Shown here one piece after another: positions 32,688 through 41,230 of a DNA stretch of 64,000 nucleotides. Within the stretch, counting starts at the first letter, position 1, and each line of letters starts with the position of its first letter. Position numbers and translations under genes: made by a program. This DNA comes from an uncultured Selenomonadales bacterium (GTDB lineage Bacteria; Bacillota; Negativicutes; Acidaminococcales; Acidaminococcaceae), in NCBI GenBank assembly GCA_900314855.1, contig OMWZ01000004.1, forward strand, positions 1-64,000, given 5' to 3'. The notes below the pieces were generated by a model, which saw nothing but the letters and a program-made list of their open reading frames with translations, was not told where the DNA came from and made no database searches.

Positions 32688-33704
32688 ATGGCAAGGAAAA
32701 CGACGCGTGTCCTGGCAGGCGCCTTGTGCGCGGTCCTGCTGGCTTGCGGGCTGGCGGGATGCGGCAGTAGCGGCAGCGGCAGTTCCGGGGATCCCCGGGT
32801 CGTCGCCGTGGCGAGCAGCATGAACCGGAATCTGTCGCAGGCCCTGACGAAGGATTTCGCCAACCGCACGGGAATCGTCGTCGAATTCGAGCCCCTCAAC
32901 GCGCGGGGCCTGCGGGACCGGCTGGATTCCTTCGGCGAAAGTACGGCCGACGTGTGGATGGGCGGTACGGCGGAGGAATACTACCTGGCCGGCGACCGGA
33001 AACTCCTCGTTCCCTATCATCCGGCGGCGGCGGCCAATATTCCGCCGCAGTACCTGGACCGGGAAGGGCAGTGGACGCCGTTGTCCATCGACCGCATCGC
33101 CCTCCTGTCCAACACGGAGGTGACGCGGCGGCTCCATGTGCGGCCCCCGGAAACGTGGATTGAGCTGCTCCAGCCTGTCCTGCACAACGAGACCATCCTC
33201 GCCGCGCCCGAGGCGGGCGGCGCCTCCTATGGCATGTTCACGACGCTGTGGCAGCTGCGGGGCCGGGAAAAGGCTCTGCAGTACGCCGGCCTTTTCCGGA
33301 CGCAGAAGCCGACGTACGTGCCGACGGACGCCAAGGCGGCCTACGCCGTCTTCCAGGGCAGCAAGGCCGTCGCGGTCCTGCCCCTGCGTCACGCCCGCAT
33401 GCTGGAACGGGAACACCGCTTCCTGACAGCGACGGCCGTGACGGACGGCAACAAAAATCTCATTACGGCGGTGGCCATCCTCAAAGGCGGTCGGCATCGC
33501 GCCGAAGCGGAGCGGTTTCTCGACTACCTGCTCAGCGCCGATGCGGCCCGCATCATGCGGGACTACGGCTTCACGCCGCTTTTGGACGACGTCCTCTCCC
33601 ACGACCGGACGCCGAAGGACGAAGGCCCCATCGCCAGCGACGACCTGCGCTGGGCTGCCTTGTACAAGCAGGATATCATCAAAGCCTGGCTGAACGCCAA
33701 ATGA
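32688..33704 (+). CDS. Extracellular solute-binding lipoprotein, third distinct copy
   Basis: The 338-residue lipoprotein has the lipobox LAGC (about residue 25) and a Ser/Gly linker. The body has the family 1 pattern seen in iron and phosphate-ester binders: VVAVASSMNRNLSQALTKDFANRTGIVVEFE, then DVWMGGTAEEYYLAGDRKLL and APEAGGASYGMFTTL. It is clearly different from the two tandem lipoproteins upstream. No permease or ATPase follows, so it may share the upstream importer. AGCGGAGGAG precedes the ATG. A HAD phosphatase gene comes next. Confidence 0.85.
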   Translation: MARKTTRVLAGALCAVLLACGLAGCGSSGSGSSGDPRVVAVASSMNRNLSQALTKDFANRTGIVVEFEPLNARGLRDRLDSFGESTADVWMGGTAEEYYLAGDRKLLVPYHPAAAANIPPQYLDREGQWTPLSIDRIALLSNTEVTRRLHVRPPETWIELLQPVLHNETILAAPEAGGASYGMFTTLWQLRGREKALQYAGLFRTQKPTYVPTDAKAAYAVFQGSKAVAVLPLRHARMLEREHRFLTATAVTDGNKNLITAVAILKGGRHRAEAERFLDYLLSADAARIMRDYGFTPLLDDVLSHDRTPKDEGPIASDDLRWAALYKQDIIKAWLNAK

Positions 33705-33775
33705 ATCTCCCGGACGGCCCACGGGCCGCGGCCCGGGCAGGCCAGGACATCTCTCCCGGAAGGAAGGTATGCATA

Positions 33776-34609
33776 GTGACGGAAACAAGGCGACTCGTTC
33801 CCCCCTGCGGCGCCCTGGGGCGGCTGCAGGCCATCCGGTGCTTTTTGTTCGACATGGACGGCACCATCAACCTGGGACAGAAACTTATCCCCGGCATGGA
33901 AGGCTTTTTTGACAAGCTCACGGCCGCGGGGCGGCGGTTTTATCTCGTGACGAACAATTCCTCCCAGGACCACGCCCACTATGTGCGCAAAATGAACCGC
34001 ATGGGCGTCCCCGTGCGCGAGCAGGATGTCCTGATCTCGACGGACGCCATGGTCCATTACCTGAACGGGATCCGGCCGGGCGCGCGTCTTTTCGTCCTGG
34101 GAACGCCGGCGTTGAAAGGCCTGCTCCGCCAGGCCGGCTTCCGCCTGACGACGACCCTGGAAGAAGGGGCGGACGTCGTCGTTGTCGGCTTCGACCAAAC
34201 CCTGACCTACGAAACCCTGACCATCGCCTGCCGCCTCATCGACCGCGGCGTGCCCTACGTGGCGACCCATCCCGACGTGCGCTGTCCCATCGAAGGGGGC
34301 GAATTCATCCCCGATACGGGGGCCTTTCTGGCCTGCATCCGTACGGCGACGGGCAAGGAGCCCCAAGTCATTACGGGCAAGCCCTACGGGTATATGGTAG
34401 AGACCGTCCAGGAGCGGACAGGCTTCGCCAAGAACGAAATCGCCATGGTGGGGGACCGCCTGACCACGGACATCGCCTTTGGGACGGACAACGGCATCCT
34501 GTCGGTCCTGGTCCTGACCGGCGAAGCCACCCTGGCCGACGTAGGACAAAGCTGCGTGAAACCCGATATTATCCTTCCCCATGCCAACGATTTGTTGAAC
34601 TATTTGTAA
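33776..34609 (+). CDS. HAD-IIA family phosphatase (NagD-like)
   Basis: The 277-residue protein has the HAD motifs: CFLFDMDGTIN (motif I, about residue 22), VTNNSSQ (motif II), the Lys in ITGKPYGYM (motif III) and GDRLTTDIAFG (motif IV). The large cap after motif II places it in group IIA with NagD and p-nitrophenyl phosphatases. GTG 33776 has AAGGAAGG 8 bases upstream. Following binding-protein genes of a family that also takes up sugar phosphates, it could dephosphorylate the imported compound; this is inference. Confidence 0.88.
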   Translation: MTETRRLVPPCGALGRLQAIRCFLFDMDGTINLGQKLIPGMEGFFDKLTAAGRRFYLVTNNSSQDHAHYVRKMNRMGVPVREQDVLISTDAMVHYLNGIRPGARLFVLGTPALKGLLRQAGFRLTTTLEEGADVVVVGFDQTLTYETLTIACRLIDRGVPYVATHPDVRCPIEGGEFIPDTGAFLACIRTATGKEPQVITGKPYGYMVETVQERTGFAKNEIAMVGDRLTTDIAFGTDNGILSVLVLTGEATLADVGQSCVKPDIILPHANDLLNYL

Positions 34610-34647
34610 ATTCGGCCCCCCCGTGCCTATTTATGAACAAGATGTGA

Positions 34648-34653
34648 TATAAT
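34648..34653 (+). promoter_or_regulatory. Extended -10 promoter element
   Basis: TGATATAAT, an extended -10 box, lies 36 bases before the next start. No clear -35 is present. Confidence 0.5.
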
Positions 34654-34688
34654 AGGAATGCAGCAACCATTTTTGGGAGGTGTTGATG

Positions 34689-35138
34689 ATGAAAAAAATC
34701 CTGATTACCCTGATGGCCCTGCTCGCCATCTCCGCCAGCTGCTTTGCCGCCGGCGCCAGCAAGAACTTCGCGGCAGAAGAAAAAGCGGCAGACGCCTTTA
34801 CGGCGGCCTTGCTGAACAACGGGGCCTTTGCCACGGCGCAGGCCGGCGTTGCGTCGAACATCAACGAAAAAGGCTTTGTGGAAGCGCAGAAGCAGATCAA
34901 GGAAAAGATTGGCCGCATCAGCGATGTCAATTTTGTCCTGTACCAGAAAAACTACGACGTGGAAAAGGCCCAGTACGGCGGCGCGGAAGAATTGGTCTAT
35001 GTCGGCAAGGTCGTCGGCAAACCGGACCAGGTTGTCCGCATCAACGTCGTCTTTGCCCCGGAAAACGGCAAGCAGAAAATCGTCAACTTCTTCGTCAATG
35101 TCCTGACACTCCAGAAACAGGATAACGCCAAGAAATAA
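34689..35138 (+). CDS. Small exported protein, hypothetical
   Basis: The 149-residue protein has a clear signal peptide (LITLMALLAISASCFAAG). The Cys is followed by Phe, so a lipoprotein is unlikely. The mature part is alpha/beta with FVLYQKNYDVEKAQYGG and a strand pair near LVYVGKVVGKPDQVVRINVVF, resembling small secreted domains such as DUF3887-like folds; I cannot assign a family. Both ATG 34686 and ATG 34689 lie near GGGAGG. It is a single-gene unit with its own promoter and terminator. Confidence 0.75.
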   Translation: MKKILITLMALLAISASCFAAGASKNFAAEEKAADAFTAALLNNGAFATAQAGVASNINEKGFVEAQKQIKEKIGRISDVNFVLYQKNYDVEKAQYGGAEELVYVGKVVGKPDQVVRINVVFAPENGKQKIVNFFVNVLTLQKQDNAKK

Positions 35139-35163
35139 GCGAGCGACGGCGAACGACAAAAGA

Positions 35164-35213
35164 GGGTTGTGAAGGAACGGATAGGGATATCGTTCCTTCG
35201 CAACCCGTTTTTT
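35164..35213 (+). terminator. Strong rho-independent terminator
   Basis: A 16-bp stem (GGGTTGTGAAGGAACG with CGTTCCTTCGCAACCC) with one wobble is followed by GTTTTTTG. Confidence 0.9.
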
Positions 35214-35229
35214 GTTTCGGAAAAATAAC

Positions 35230-35268
35230 AAAGGACCGCGAAGAAATGAAATTTCTTCGCGGTCCTTT
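35230..35268 (-). terminator. Terminator of the MurNAc operon
   Basis: A long stem (AAAGGACCGCGAAGAAAT with its complement) has a minus-strand T-rich tail TTTGTTATTTTT. It abuts the end of mupG. Confidence 0.88.
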
Positions 35269-35282
35269 GTCGTTGCGGGGAA

Positions 35283-36491
35283 TCACGCGCGGATCAGTCG
35301 GAACGGGGCGCCCGGTCCCAGGCGCGCCAGCTGGTCCCGGTCGGCTTCGGCAATGCGACCCACGGGCGTGGACCGTGTCTCCGCGGGGCGCGGTTGGAGT
35401 AAAATCTGTGTTTCGCCCTGATAACGCCCGTAGAGAAGATTATCTACCAACAGGGTGCCAACGGGCCAGACGCTGCCGGAAAACGGGGCAGCGGGCGTTT
35501 TACGCGGTCGGATTTCCAGGCCGCGGAACAGATCCCGTCCTTCGGCCACGCGGATACAGGCGGCCGCCGGATCGGGCCGGTTCGTCAGGACCCGATTCAG
35601 GAGGCGGGACAGGAGCTGGGAGGGGGAACGGTCCTGCAAGCCGTCGGCGCGAGCCGTTTCTTTTTCCTCTTCCGGCCAGGGTTCCACGTGCCACACGAGG
35701 GGAATACCGGAACCCGCTTGGGACGGCGCATCCGGCTCTGGGGTGACAGTATGTGTCTCCCGGATAGGGCCTTGCTGCCATGCCGCCGCCAAGTTTTCCA
35801 TTTCCTGCCGCGAAGGGCGGCTCTCGCTGAGCAGGAGAAAGTCGCAGCCCGCGTCCCTGGCCGCCGCGGCTGCCTCTGCCGGTTCCCGGTCCCGCCAGGC
35901 TTCGACGGTCGGCAGGCCTTCCCGGAGCGGGGAACGGCGTCCGTGCCGTCCCGCCAGGAACAGGCCGGCAGCGGCGCCGTAGCGGTGGAGCAGATCGTTT
36001 TGGCGGCGCACGTAATCCAGGGACAGGCCGGTGTAGCGATGTGGATAGAAGTTGTGCAGTCCTTCGAGACGGGACAGGTCGCACCCGGCGGCGGCCAGGG
36101 CCTGCAGGTCCCGCTCCCGGAGGGTCGAGGCGTTGCACTGGATGCGGCATACGCGGCTGAAGGCCACCATGGTGCCGCTGTCGATGCCGTAGTCGAAACG
36201 CACCGTCGTCACGCCCAGGTCCAGCAGGCGCGCCGGCTCCCAATCCGGCCAGGAAAACAAGGCGGCCGTGGCGGGGGAGACATCGGCCATGATTTGAAAT
36301 CCCAGGGCGCGGGCCAGCCGGAACAGGGACACGGCCTGACGGCGCAAAATATCCCGGTCCGCCTCGGGAACCTGGAGCGACGTGAACAGCCGCCCGTAGC
36401 CGAGGCGGCTGGCTTCTTGCAAAAGGGCCCGGTTGTCGGTCTCGCTGTTGTCCAACCCCGGGTAGAGGGACAAGCCGAGGTGCGCCGTCAT
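35283..36491 (-). CDS. mupG: MupG-type 6-phospho-N-acetylmuramidase (DUF871)
   Basis: MupG cuts imported MurNAc-6-phosphate-GlcNAc in wall recycling. The 402-residue protein begins LGLSLYPG and has a TIM-barrel part (about residues 1-235) with GYGRLFTSLQVPE, MADVSP, GVTTVRFDYGID and LEGLHNFYPHRYTGLS, all typical of the family. A C-terminal cyclophilin-like part (about 260-402) closes with RIAEADRDQLARLGPGAPFRLI. Its ATG overlaps the PTS gene stop by 4 bases (ATGA), showing translational coupling. The MurP and MurQ neighbours fix the pathway. Confidence 0.9.
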   Translation of the reverse strand: MTAHLGLSLYPGLDNSETDNRALLQEASRLGYGRLFTSLQVPEADRDILRRQAVSLFRLARALGFQIMADVSPATAALFSWPDWEPARLLDLGVTTVRFDYGIDSGTMVAFSRVCRIQCNASTLRERDLQALAAAGCDLSRLEGLHNFYPHRYTGLSLDYVRRQNDLLHRYGAAAGLFLAGRHGRRSPLREGLPTVEAWRDREPAEAAAAARDAGCDFLLLSESRPSRQEMENLAAAWQQGPIRETHTVTPEPDAPSQAGSGIPLVWHVEPWPEEEKETARADGLQDRSPSQLLSRLLNRVLTNRPDPAAACIRVAEGRDLFRGLEIRPRKTPAAPFSGSVWPVGTLLVDNLLYGRYQGETQILLQPRPAETRSTPVGRIAEADRDQLARLGPGAPFRLIRA

Positions 36492-37915
36492 GGGGTTTCC
36501 TCCGCCGGCGGGTCGTCGAACCCGAGCAGGCAGGCCGCCGCGAAGCCTGTCCCGTAGGCGATGGCCACGCCGGCCAGGTAGGCTCCGGGGCGCGTGACGG
36601 AGGCCGCCAGGGGCAGGCCCGAAATGCCGATGGCGTAAGCCCCCGTGGCGGCAAAGGCTTGCCAGGCCCCGCCGCAGGCGCCGCCGAAGCAGGCAGCCAG
36701 GAAGGGGCGCCCCAGGGGCAGGGTCACGCCGTAGATCAAGGGCTCGCCGATGCCGAGGATGCCGACAGGCAGGGCGCTCAGGATGGTTTTCTTCAACGGC
36801 TGGTTCCGTGTTTTCAGGTACACCGCCAGGGCCGCGCCGACTTGGCCTGCGCCGGCCATGGCGCAGATGGGCAGGAGGAGCGTCGTGCCCGTCGTGGCGA
36901 GCAGGTCCAGGTTGATGGGCGTAATGCCGTGGTGGACGCCGGCCATGACGACGGGCAGGAAAACGCCGCCCAGGACGAAACCCGTGCCGGCGCCGCCCCG
37001 TTCCAGCGCCGTAAGGGCGAAGACGCGCAGGGCGTCGGAAAGCCACCCGCCCAGGGGCTGGAATACGAAGAGGGCGCCCAGGGCGACCGCGAAGAGCGTC
37101 CCCAGGGGCGTCAGGAACAGGTCGAGCGATTCCGGCACGTGGCGGCGCAGGAACCGTTCCACCGTGGCCGACGCGAAGCCGATCGCCAGGGCCGCGAAAA
37201 CGCCGCCCCGACCGGGAATCAGGGCTTCGCCGAAGAGGCGGATGTCCGCCAGTCCCGGCGCGGTCAGGAGGGCCGCCAGGACACCGCCCAGGGCCGGCGT
37301 GCCGCCGAACTCCTCCGCCGCGTAAAGGCCGGTGAAGGTGTTGAGGACGACGTACACCGTGCCGCCGGCCAGACGCAGGTACTGGACGGCCGCCGCGTCG
37401 GCCAGGGACGGGACGGCGCGCAGGAGCAGGGAGAGCAGGCCTGCCAGGAGTCCGCAGCCGATGAAGGCGGGAATCAAGGGAAGAAAAATATGGCCGATGT
37501 GCTGCAGGGCCTGCTTCCAGACAGACCGGCGATTCCGTGCCCGGATGGCCTCATGCAGGGCCTTGCCGTCGCCCGGGGCCGCCCCTTGGGCAAGCTGCGC
37601 CACCGATGGGGAGGCGGACGGGGAGACAGACGGGGCCTCCGGGGAATCCGCCGGGGCCGCCGCCCCGGCCCCGTGCCGCAGCTCGTTGAAGGCCGCCGTC
37701 ACGGCCGCCGCCTTGCCGGGCCCCAAGACCACGTGGATTTGTCCGGCCGCGGGGAAGAGGACCCCTTTGACGCCGGGCAGCCGCTGCAGTTGTTCTTTCG
37801 TGGCCGTGACCGCGCGGACCGTGATTCGCAGGCGGGTCATGCAGTGGACGGCGTCTGTCACGTTGTCCGCGCCGACCGCTTCCAGCAGGGCCCGCGCCAA
37901 TTCCCGATTATCCAT
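36488..37915 (-). CDS. murP: PTS EIIBC permease, N-acetylmuramic acid type (MurP-like)
   Basis: The 475-residue protein has an N-terminal EIIB domain with the phosphorylated Cys in VHCMTRLRITV (about residue 25) and an EIIC membrane domain (about 125-475, around ten helices, ending in GEPLIYGVTLPLGRPFL...). No EIIA is fused, so a general glucose-type EIIA must supply phosphate. Neighbouring MurQ and MupG point to MurNAc or MurNAc-GlcNAc as the sugar, brought in as the 6-phosphate. An Ala/Pro/Ser-rich linker joins the two domains near residues 80-110. Confidence 0.9.
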   Translation of the reverse strand: MDNRELARALLEAVGADNVTDAVHCMTRLRITVRAVTATKEQLQRLPGVKGVLFPAAGQIHVVLGPGKAAAVTAAFNELRHGAGAAAPADSPEAPSVSPSASPSVAQLAQGAAPGDGKALHEAIRARNRRSVWKQALQHIGHIFLPLIPAFIGCGLLAGLLSLLLRAVPSLADAAAVQYLRLAGGTVYVVLNTFTGLYAAEEFGGTPALGGVLAALLTAPGLADIRLFGEALIPGRGGVFAALAIGFASATVERFLRRHVPESLDLFLTPLGTLFAVALGALFVFQPLGGWLSDALRVFALTALERGGAGTGFVLGGVFLPVVMAGVHHGITPINLDLLATTGTTLLLPICAMAGAGQVGAALAVYLKTRNQPLKKTILSALPVGILGIGEPLIYGVTLPLGRPFLAACFGGACGGAWQAFAATGAYAIGISGLPLAASVTRPGAYLAGVAIAYGTGFAAACLLGFDDPPAEETP

Positions 37916-37924
37916 GCCTCCGCC

Positions 37925-38839
37925 TCACTTCCCGGCGCTGCGGAACGCTTCCAGGGCTTTGCGCAGGAAGCCCTGGTTCTCCGCCAGGAGCTGTTCCGCC
38001 TTGGGCCGCGACAATCCCGTCAGATGGATCAGGATGGCGGCCTTGCAATTCCCGCCGGACGCGTCGAGGTATTCCTGCGCCTCGTCCGGGGTACATCCCG
38101 TCACGGCCGCCACGATACGCCGTGCCCGTTCTTCCAGTTTGTGGTTGGTGCACTGCACGTCGACCATCAGGTTGCCGTAGGTCTTGCCCAGGAGGATCAT
38201 GGTGCCCGTGGAGAGCATGTTCAGGATCAGCTTTTGCGCCGTGCCGGCCTTGAGCCGCGTGGACCCCGTCAGGATTTCCGGGCCCGTCACGGCCGTCAGG
38301 GACAGGTTCGCGTGGGCCGCCGTTTCGGGGTTTTCCGTACACGCGACGGCGATGGTGTAGGCCCCCAGGGACTGGGCGTACTGGAGACCGCCCAGGACAT
38401 AGGGCGTGCGGCCCGACGCCGAAATCCCAACGACGACGTCGAGTTTCGTCAGTTCCGCGTCCTCCAGGTCGAAGGCCGCCATTTCTTCCGAGTCTTCCGC
38501 CCCCTCTTGGGCGCGGAAAATGGCCGGCGTACCCCCGGCGATGAGACCCTGCACCAGGTCCGGGTTCGTGTTGAACGTAGGCGGGCACTCCGCCGCGTCC
38601 AGCACGCCGAGCCGTCCCGACGTGCCCGACCCCAGGTAAAAGAGACGGCCGCCGTGGCGCAGGTGCCCGGCAATGACCGTAATGGCCCGCGCGATGTCCG
38701 GTAAAATCTTCTTCACGGTCTGCGGGACCGTCTGGTCTTCTTTATTCATCAGGCGGCAGATTTCTTCCGGTGTCGCCACGTCGATGTTCATCGTATTTTC
38801 GTTCCGTTGTTCCGTCGTCAGTTTCGTTAAATCAATCAT
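37925..38839 (-). CDS. murQ: N-acetylmuramic acid 6-phosphate etherase MurQ
   Basis: MurQ splits the lactyl ether of MurNAc-6-phosphate to give GlcNAc-6-phosphate and lactate. The 304-residue protein has the SIS-domain signatures FYLGSGTSGRLGVLDAAECPPTF (about residue 67-90), GISASGRTPYV and GSTRLKAGTAQK (about 195). The start TTEQRNENTMNID is typical. It is the first gene of a three-gene operon with its own promoter. The stop lies 9 bases before murP. Confidence 0.96.
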   Translation of the reverse strand: MIDLTKLTTEQRNENTMNIDVATPEEICRLMNKEDQTVPQTVKKILPDIARAITVIAGHLRHGGRLFYLGSGTSGRLGVLDAAECPPTFNTNPDLVQGLIAGGTPAIFRAQEGAEDSEEMAAFDLEDAELTKLDVVVGISASGRTPYVLGGLQYAQSLGAYTIAVACTENPETAAHANLSLTAVTGPEILTGSTRLKAGTAQKLILNMLSTGTMILLGKTYGNLMVDVQCTNHKLEERARRIVAAVTGCTPDEAQEYLDASGGNCKAAILIHLTGLSRPKAEQLLAENQGFLRKALEAFRSAGK

Positions 38840-38883
38840 GAGGGACCCTTCCTTCCCCGACTTCGTCGCCGGTTTATCCTTCT

Positions 38884-38912
38884 ATTATATCGTATTCGGA
38901 CCGCCGTGGCAA
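38884..38912 (-). promoter_or_regulatory. Promoter of murQ-murP-mupG
   Basis: Minus-strand TTGCCA and TATAAT with a 17-base spacer, about 45 bases before murQ. Confidence 0.8.
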
Positions 38913-38964
38913 AAATCCTGCCCGTCCCCCGGCGGGGTTCGGCGCCGCCGGGCCGCGAATTTCC

Positions 38965-38993
38965 TTGACAAACCCCTTACGCCCGTGTATGAT
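38965..38993 (+). promoter_or_regulatory. Promoter of the trmB-like / lysA-like operon
   Basis: TTGACA and TATGAT with a 17-base spacer. It lies back to back with the murQ promoter, about 50 bases apart, so one bound regulator could affect both. Confidence 0.8.
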
Positions 38994-39093
38994 ATCTTCA
39001 TAGTAGTACCAAACAGGAACACAAAAAGAGCTGCGGCGCGGACAGGAGCGCTCGGCGCGGCGCCACGGAAACGCAAAGGATAGGAAGGACGCC

Positions 39094-39795
39094 ATGGATA
39101 CGATCGAGGAACTCAAATATTTCGGCCTGACCGGGCAGGAAGCGACGATCTACGTATGCCTCCTGTCACGGGAGCAGCTGACGGGCTATGAGGCGGCGAA
39201 GGAAACGGGAATTTCCCGCTCCAACACGTACACGGCCCTGGCGGGACTCGTCGAAAAAGGCGCGGCCTACGTCATGGAGGGCAAGGCGACGACGTACGTC
39301 GCCGTCCCCATCGGGGAGTTTTGCCGCAACCGGCTCCGTAAGCTGGAACAGCTGCGGGACGACCTGGTCCGGCATCTGCCGGCGAAAAAGCTGCCCGTGG
39401 AAGGCTACATTACCATTGCAGGGGAAGAGAAAATCCTCCAGCAGATCCGCAACATGATTGACGAGGCGGAAGCCCGCATTTACGTGGCGGCGGCGCCGAA
39501 AGTCCTGCGGGGCATCCGTCCCGAACTGGAACGGGCCCTTGCCCGGGGCCTGAAGGTCGTCGTCATCGCCGCGGGCTCCTTCGGGCTGGAGGGGGCAATC
39601 CTCTACCGGGCAAAATATGAGACGGACCAGATTCGCCTCATTACGGACTCGTCCCGCGTCCTGACGGGCGAGTTGGCCGGGGATCCGCCCATCTGCCTCT
39701 ATTCGGGCAAGGAAAACCTGGTGGTCCTCTTCAAAGAGGCCCTTAAGAACGAAATTACGCTGATTCAACTGACGGGCTCCGAAACGGGCCGTTGA
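39094..39795 (+). CDS. TrmB family transcriptional regulator
   Basis: The 233-residue protein has an N-terminal winged helix (residues 1-75, LTGQEATIYVCLL and GYEAAKETGISRSNTYTALAGLVEKG) and a PLD-like C-terminal sensor part (about 100-230) with AEARIYVAAAPKVL. TrmB proteins sense sugars or other small molecules. It is divergent from the MurNAc operon and upstream of a lysA-like gene, so either could be its target. The stop lies 22 bases before the next start. Confidence 0.88.
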   Translation: MDTIEELKYFGLTGQEATIYVCLLSREQLTGYEAAKETGISRSNTYTALAGLVEKGAAYVMEGKATTYVAVPIGEFCRNRLRKLEQLRDDLVRHLPAKKLPVEGYITIAGEEKILQQIRNMIDEAEARIYVAAAPKVLRGIRPELERALARGLKVVVIAAGSFGLEGAILYRAKYETDQIRLITDSSRVLTGELAGDPPICLYSGKENLVVLFKEALKNEITLIQLTGSETGR

Positions 39796-39816
39796 CTTTG
39801 GAAAGGAGAAAAGACC

Positions 39817-41094
39817 ATGAGTAAAAAAGTTCCCTTTGTTTCACGGGAAACAGTCGCTGAAATTGCCAAAACCTATCCTACGCCCTTCTACCTGTATGAC
39901 GAAAAGGGAATCCGCGAAACGGCGCGCCTCGTGCGCCAAGCTTTCGCCTGGAACAAGGGCTTCCGGGAATACTTCGCCGTCAAGGCCACGCCCAATCCCT
40001 TTTTGCTCCGGATTCTCCGGGAAGAGGGCTGCGGCGCCGACTGTTCGAGCTTGACGGAGCTGGAGATGTCCGATGCGGTCGGCTTCCAGGAACACGAAAT
40101 CATGTTCAGCTCCAACGAGACGCCTGTCGAGGACATGGCCCTGGCCGCCAGGATGGGGGTTCTCATCAACCTGGACGACCTGACGCATATCGACTTTTTG
40201 GAACAGGTCGCCGGCGGCCTGCCCGAAACCGTGTGCTGCCGGTTCAATCCGGGCGGCCACTTCGCCATTGCCAACAGCATCATGGACAATCCCGGCGATG
40301 CCAAGTACGGCATGACCCGCGACCAGATCGAAGAGGCGTACCGCATCCTTGCGCAAAAGGGCGTGAAACACTTCGGCATCCATGCCTTCCTGGCCTCCAA
40401 TACCGTGACGAACGATTACTACCCGGAACTGGCGCGGCAGCTGTTTACCCTGGCGGTCGAACTAAAAAGCGCCACGGGCGCCGACATCCGCTTCATCAAC
40501 CTGTCCGGCGGCGTGGGCATCGCCTATCGACCGGAACAGAAGGATAACGACATCCTCGCCATCGGCGAAGGCGTCCGCAAAGCCTACGAGGACATCCTGG
40601 TCCCCGCGGGCATGGGCGAGGTGGCCATCTTTACGGAAATGGGCCGTTTCATGCTCGCCCCTTACGGCGCTCTCGTGACCAAGGCTATCCACGAGAAACA
40701 CATCTACAAGGAATATATCGGCGTCGACGCCTGCGCGGCCAACCTGATGCGGCCCTGCATGTACGGCGCGTATCATCACATTACGGTCCTGGGCAAGGAA
40801 GATGTCCCCTGTACCCGCCAATATGATATTGTCGGCGGCCTGTGCGAAAACAGTGACAAATTCGCCATTGACCGCATGCTCCCGCGGATCGACAAGGGCG
40901 ACTACCTGTTCATCCACGACGCCGGCGCCCACGGCTTTTCCATGGGCTACAACTACAACGGCAAACTGCGCAGCGCCGAACTGCTGCTCCGCGAAGACGG
41001 TCGTGTCCAGCAGATCCGCCGGGCCGAAACGCCGAAGGATTATTTTGCTACCTTCGACTTTACGGACGCTTTCCCGAAATTGAAAGAATACTGA
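39817..41094 (+). CDS. Diaminopimelate decarboxylase-like PLP enzyme (fold III)
   Basis: The 425-residue protein has the alanine-racemase-type barrel: PFYLYDEKGI, PLP-Lys in YFAVKATPNPFLL (about residue 52), the Gly-rich phosphate loop LSGGVGIAYRP (about 230), and the second active-site segment VGGLCENSDKF (about 345). It is in the length range of LysA. LysA makes lysine from meso-DAP, but related enzymes act on other diamino or aromatic acids, and no lysine genes are adjacent. Codons 7-12 overlap a parS-like site. The gene shares a transcript with the TrmB regulator, unusual for a housekeeping lysA. Confidence 0.82.
   Translation: MSKKVPFVSRETVAEIAKTYPTPFYLYDEKGIRETARLVRQAFAWNKGFREYFAVKATPNPFLLRILREEGCGADCSSLTELEMSDAVGFQEHEIMFSSNETPVEDMALAARMGVLINLDDLTHIDFLEQVAGGLPETVCCRFNPGGHFAIANSIMDNPGDAKYGMTRDQIEEAYRILAQKGVKHFGIHAFLASNTVTNDYYPELARQLFTLAVELKSATGADIRFINLSGGVGIAYRPEQKDNDILAIGEGVRKAYEDILVPAGMGEVAIFTEMGRFMLAPYGALVTKAIHEKHIYKEYIGVDACAANLMRPCMYGAYHHITVLGKEDVPCTRQYDIVGGLCENSDKFAIDRMLPRIDKGDYLFIHDAGAHGFSMGYNYNGKLRSAELLLREDGRVQQIRRAETPKDYFATFDFTDAFPKLKEY
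39837..39852 (-). other. parS-like site 4
   Basis: TGTTTCACGGGAAACA on the plus strand, the reverse complement of sites 1-3. It lies inside the first codons of the lysA-like gene. Confidence 0.75.
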
Positions 41095-41139
41095 GCAACA
41101 GGGAAGGACCCCGCTGCCGGACTGCGTTTCCGGGCGAAA

Positions 41140-41176
41140 AAAAGACCTTGTCCCCGAGGGGGCAAGGTCTTTTTGC
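41140..41176 (+). terminator. Rho-independent terminator
   Basis: Stem AAGACCTTGTCCCC with GGGGCAAGGTCTT and a T-run. The minus-strand side also has a T-run, so it may serve the ClC gene as well. Confidence 0.88.
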
Positions 41177-41230
41177 GTAGAAGGATGGGGGGAAAACGGG
41201 TTGCGGCGCGCGAGCCCGGGACATGGCGCC

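Noticed and set aside
23000-39800. A replication origin between the oppositely oriented parS-like sites
   Set aside because: No dnaA gene, DnaA-box cluster (TTATCCACA) or AT-rich unwinding region was seen there.
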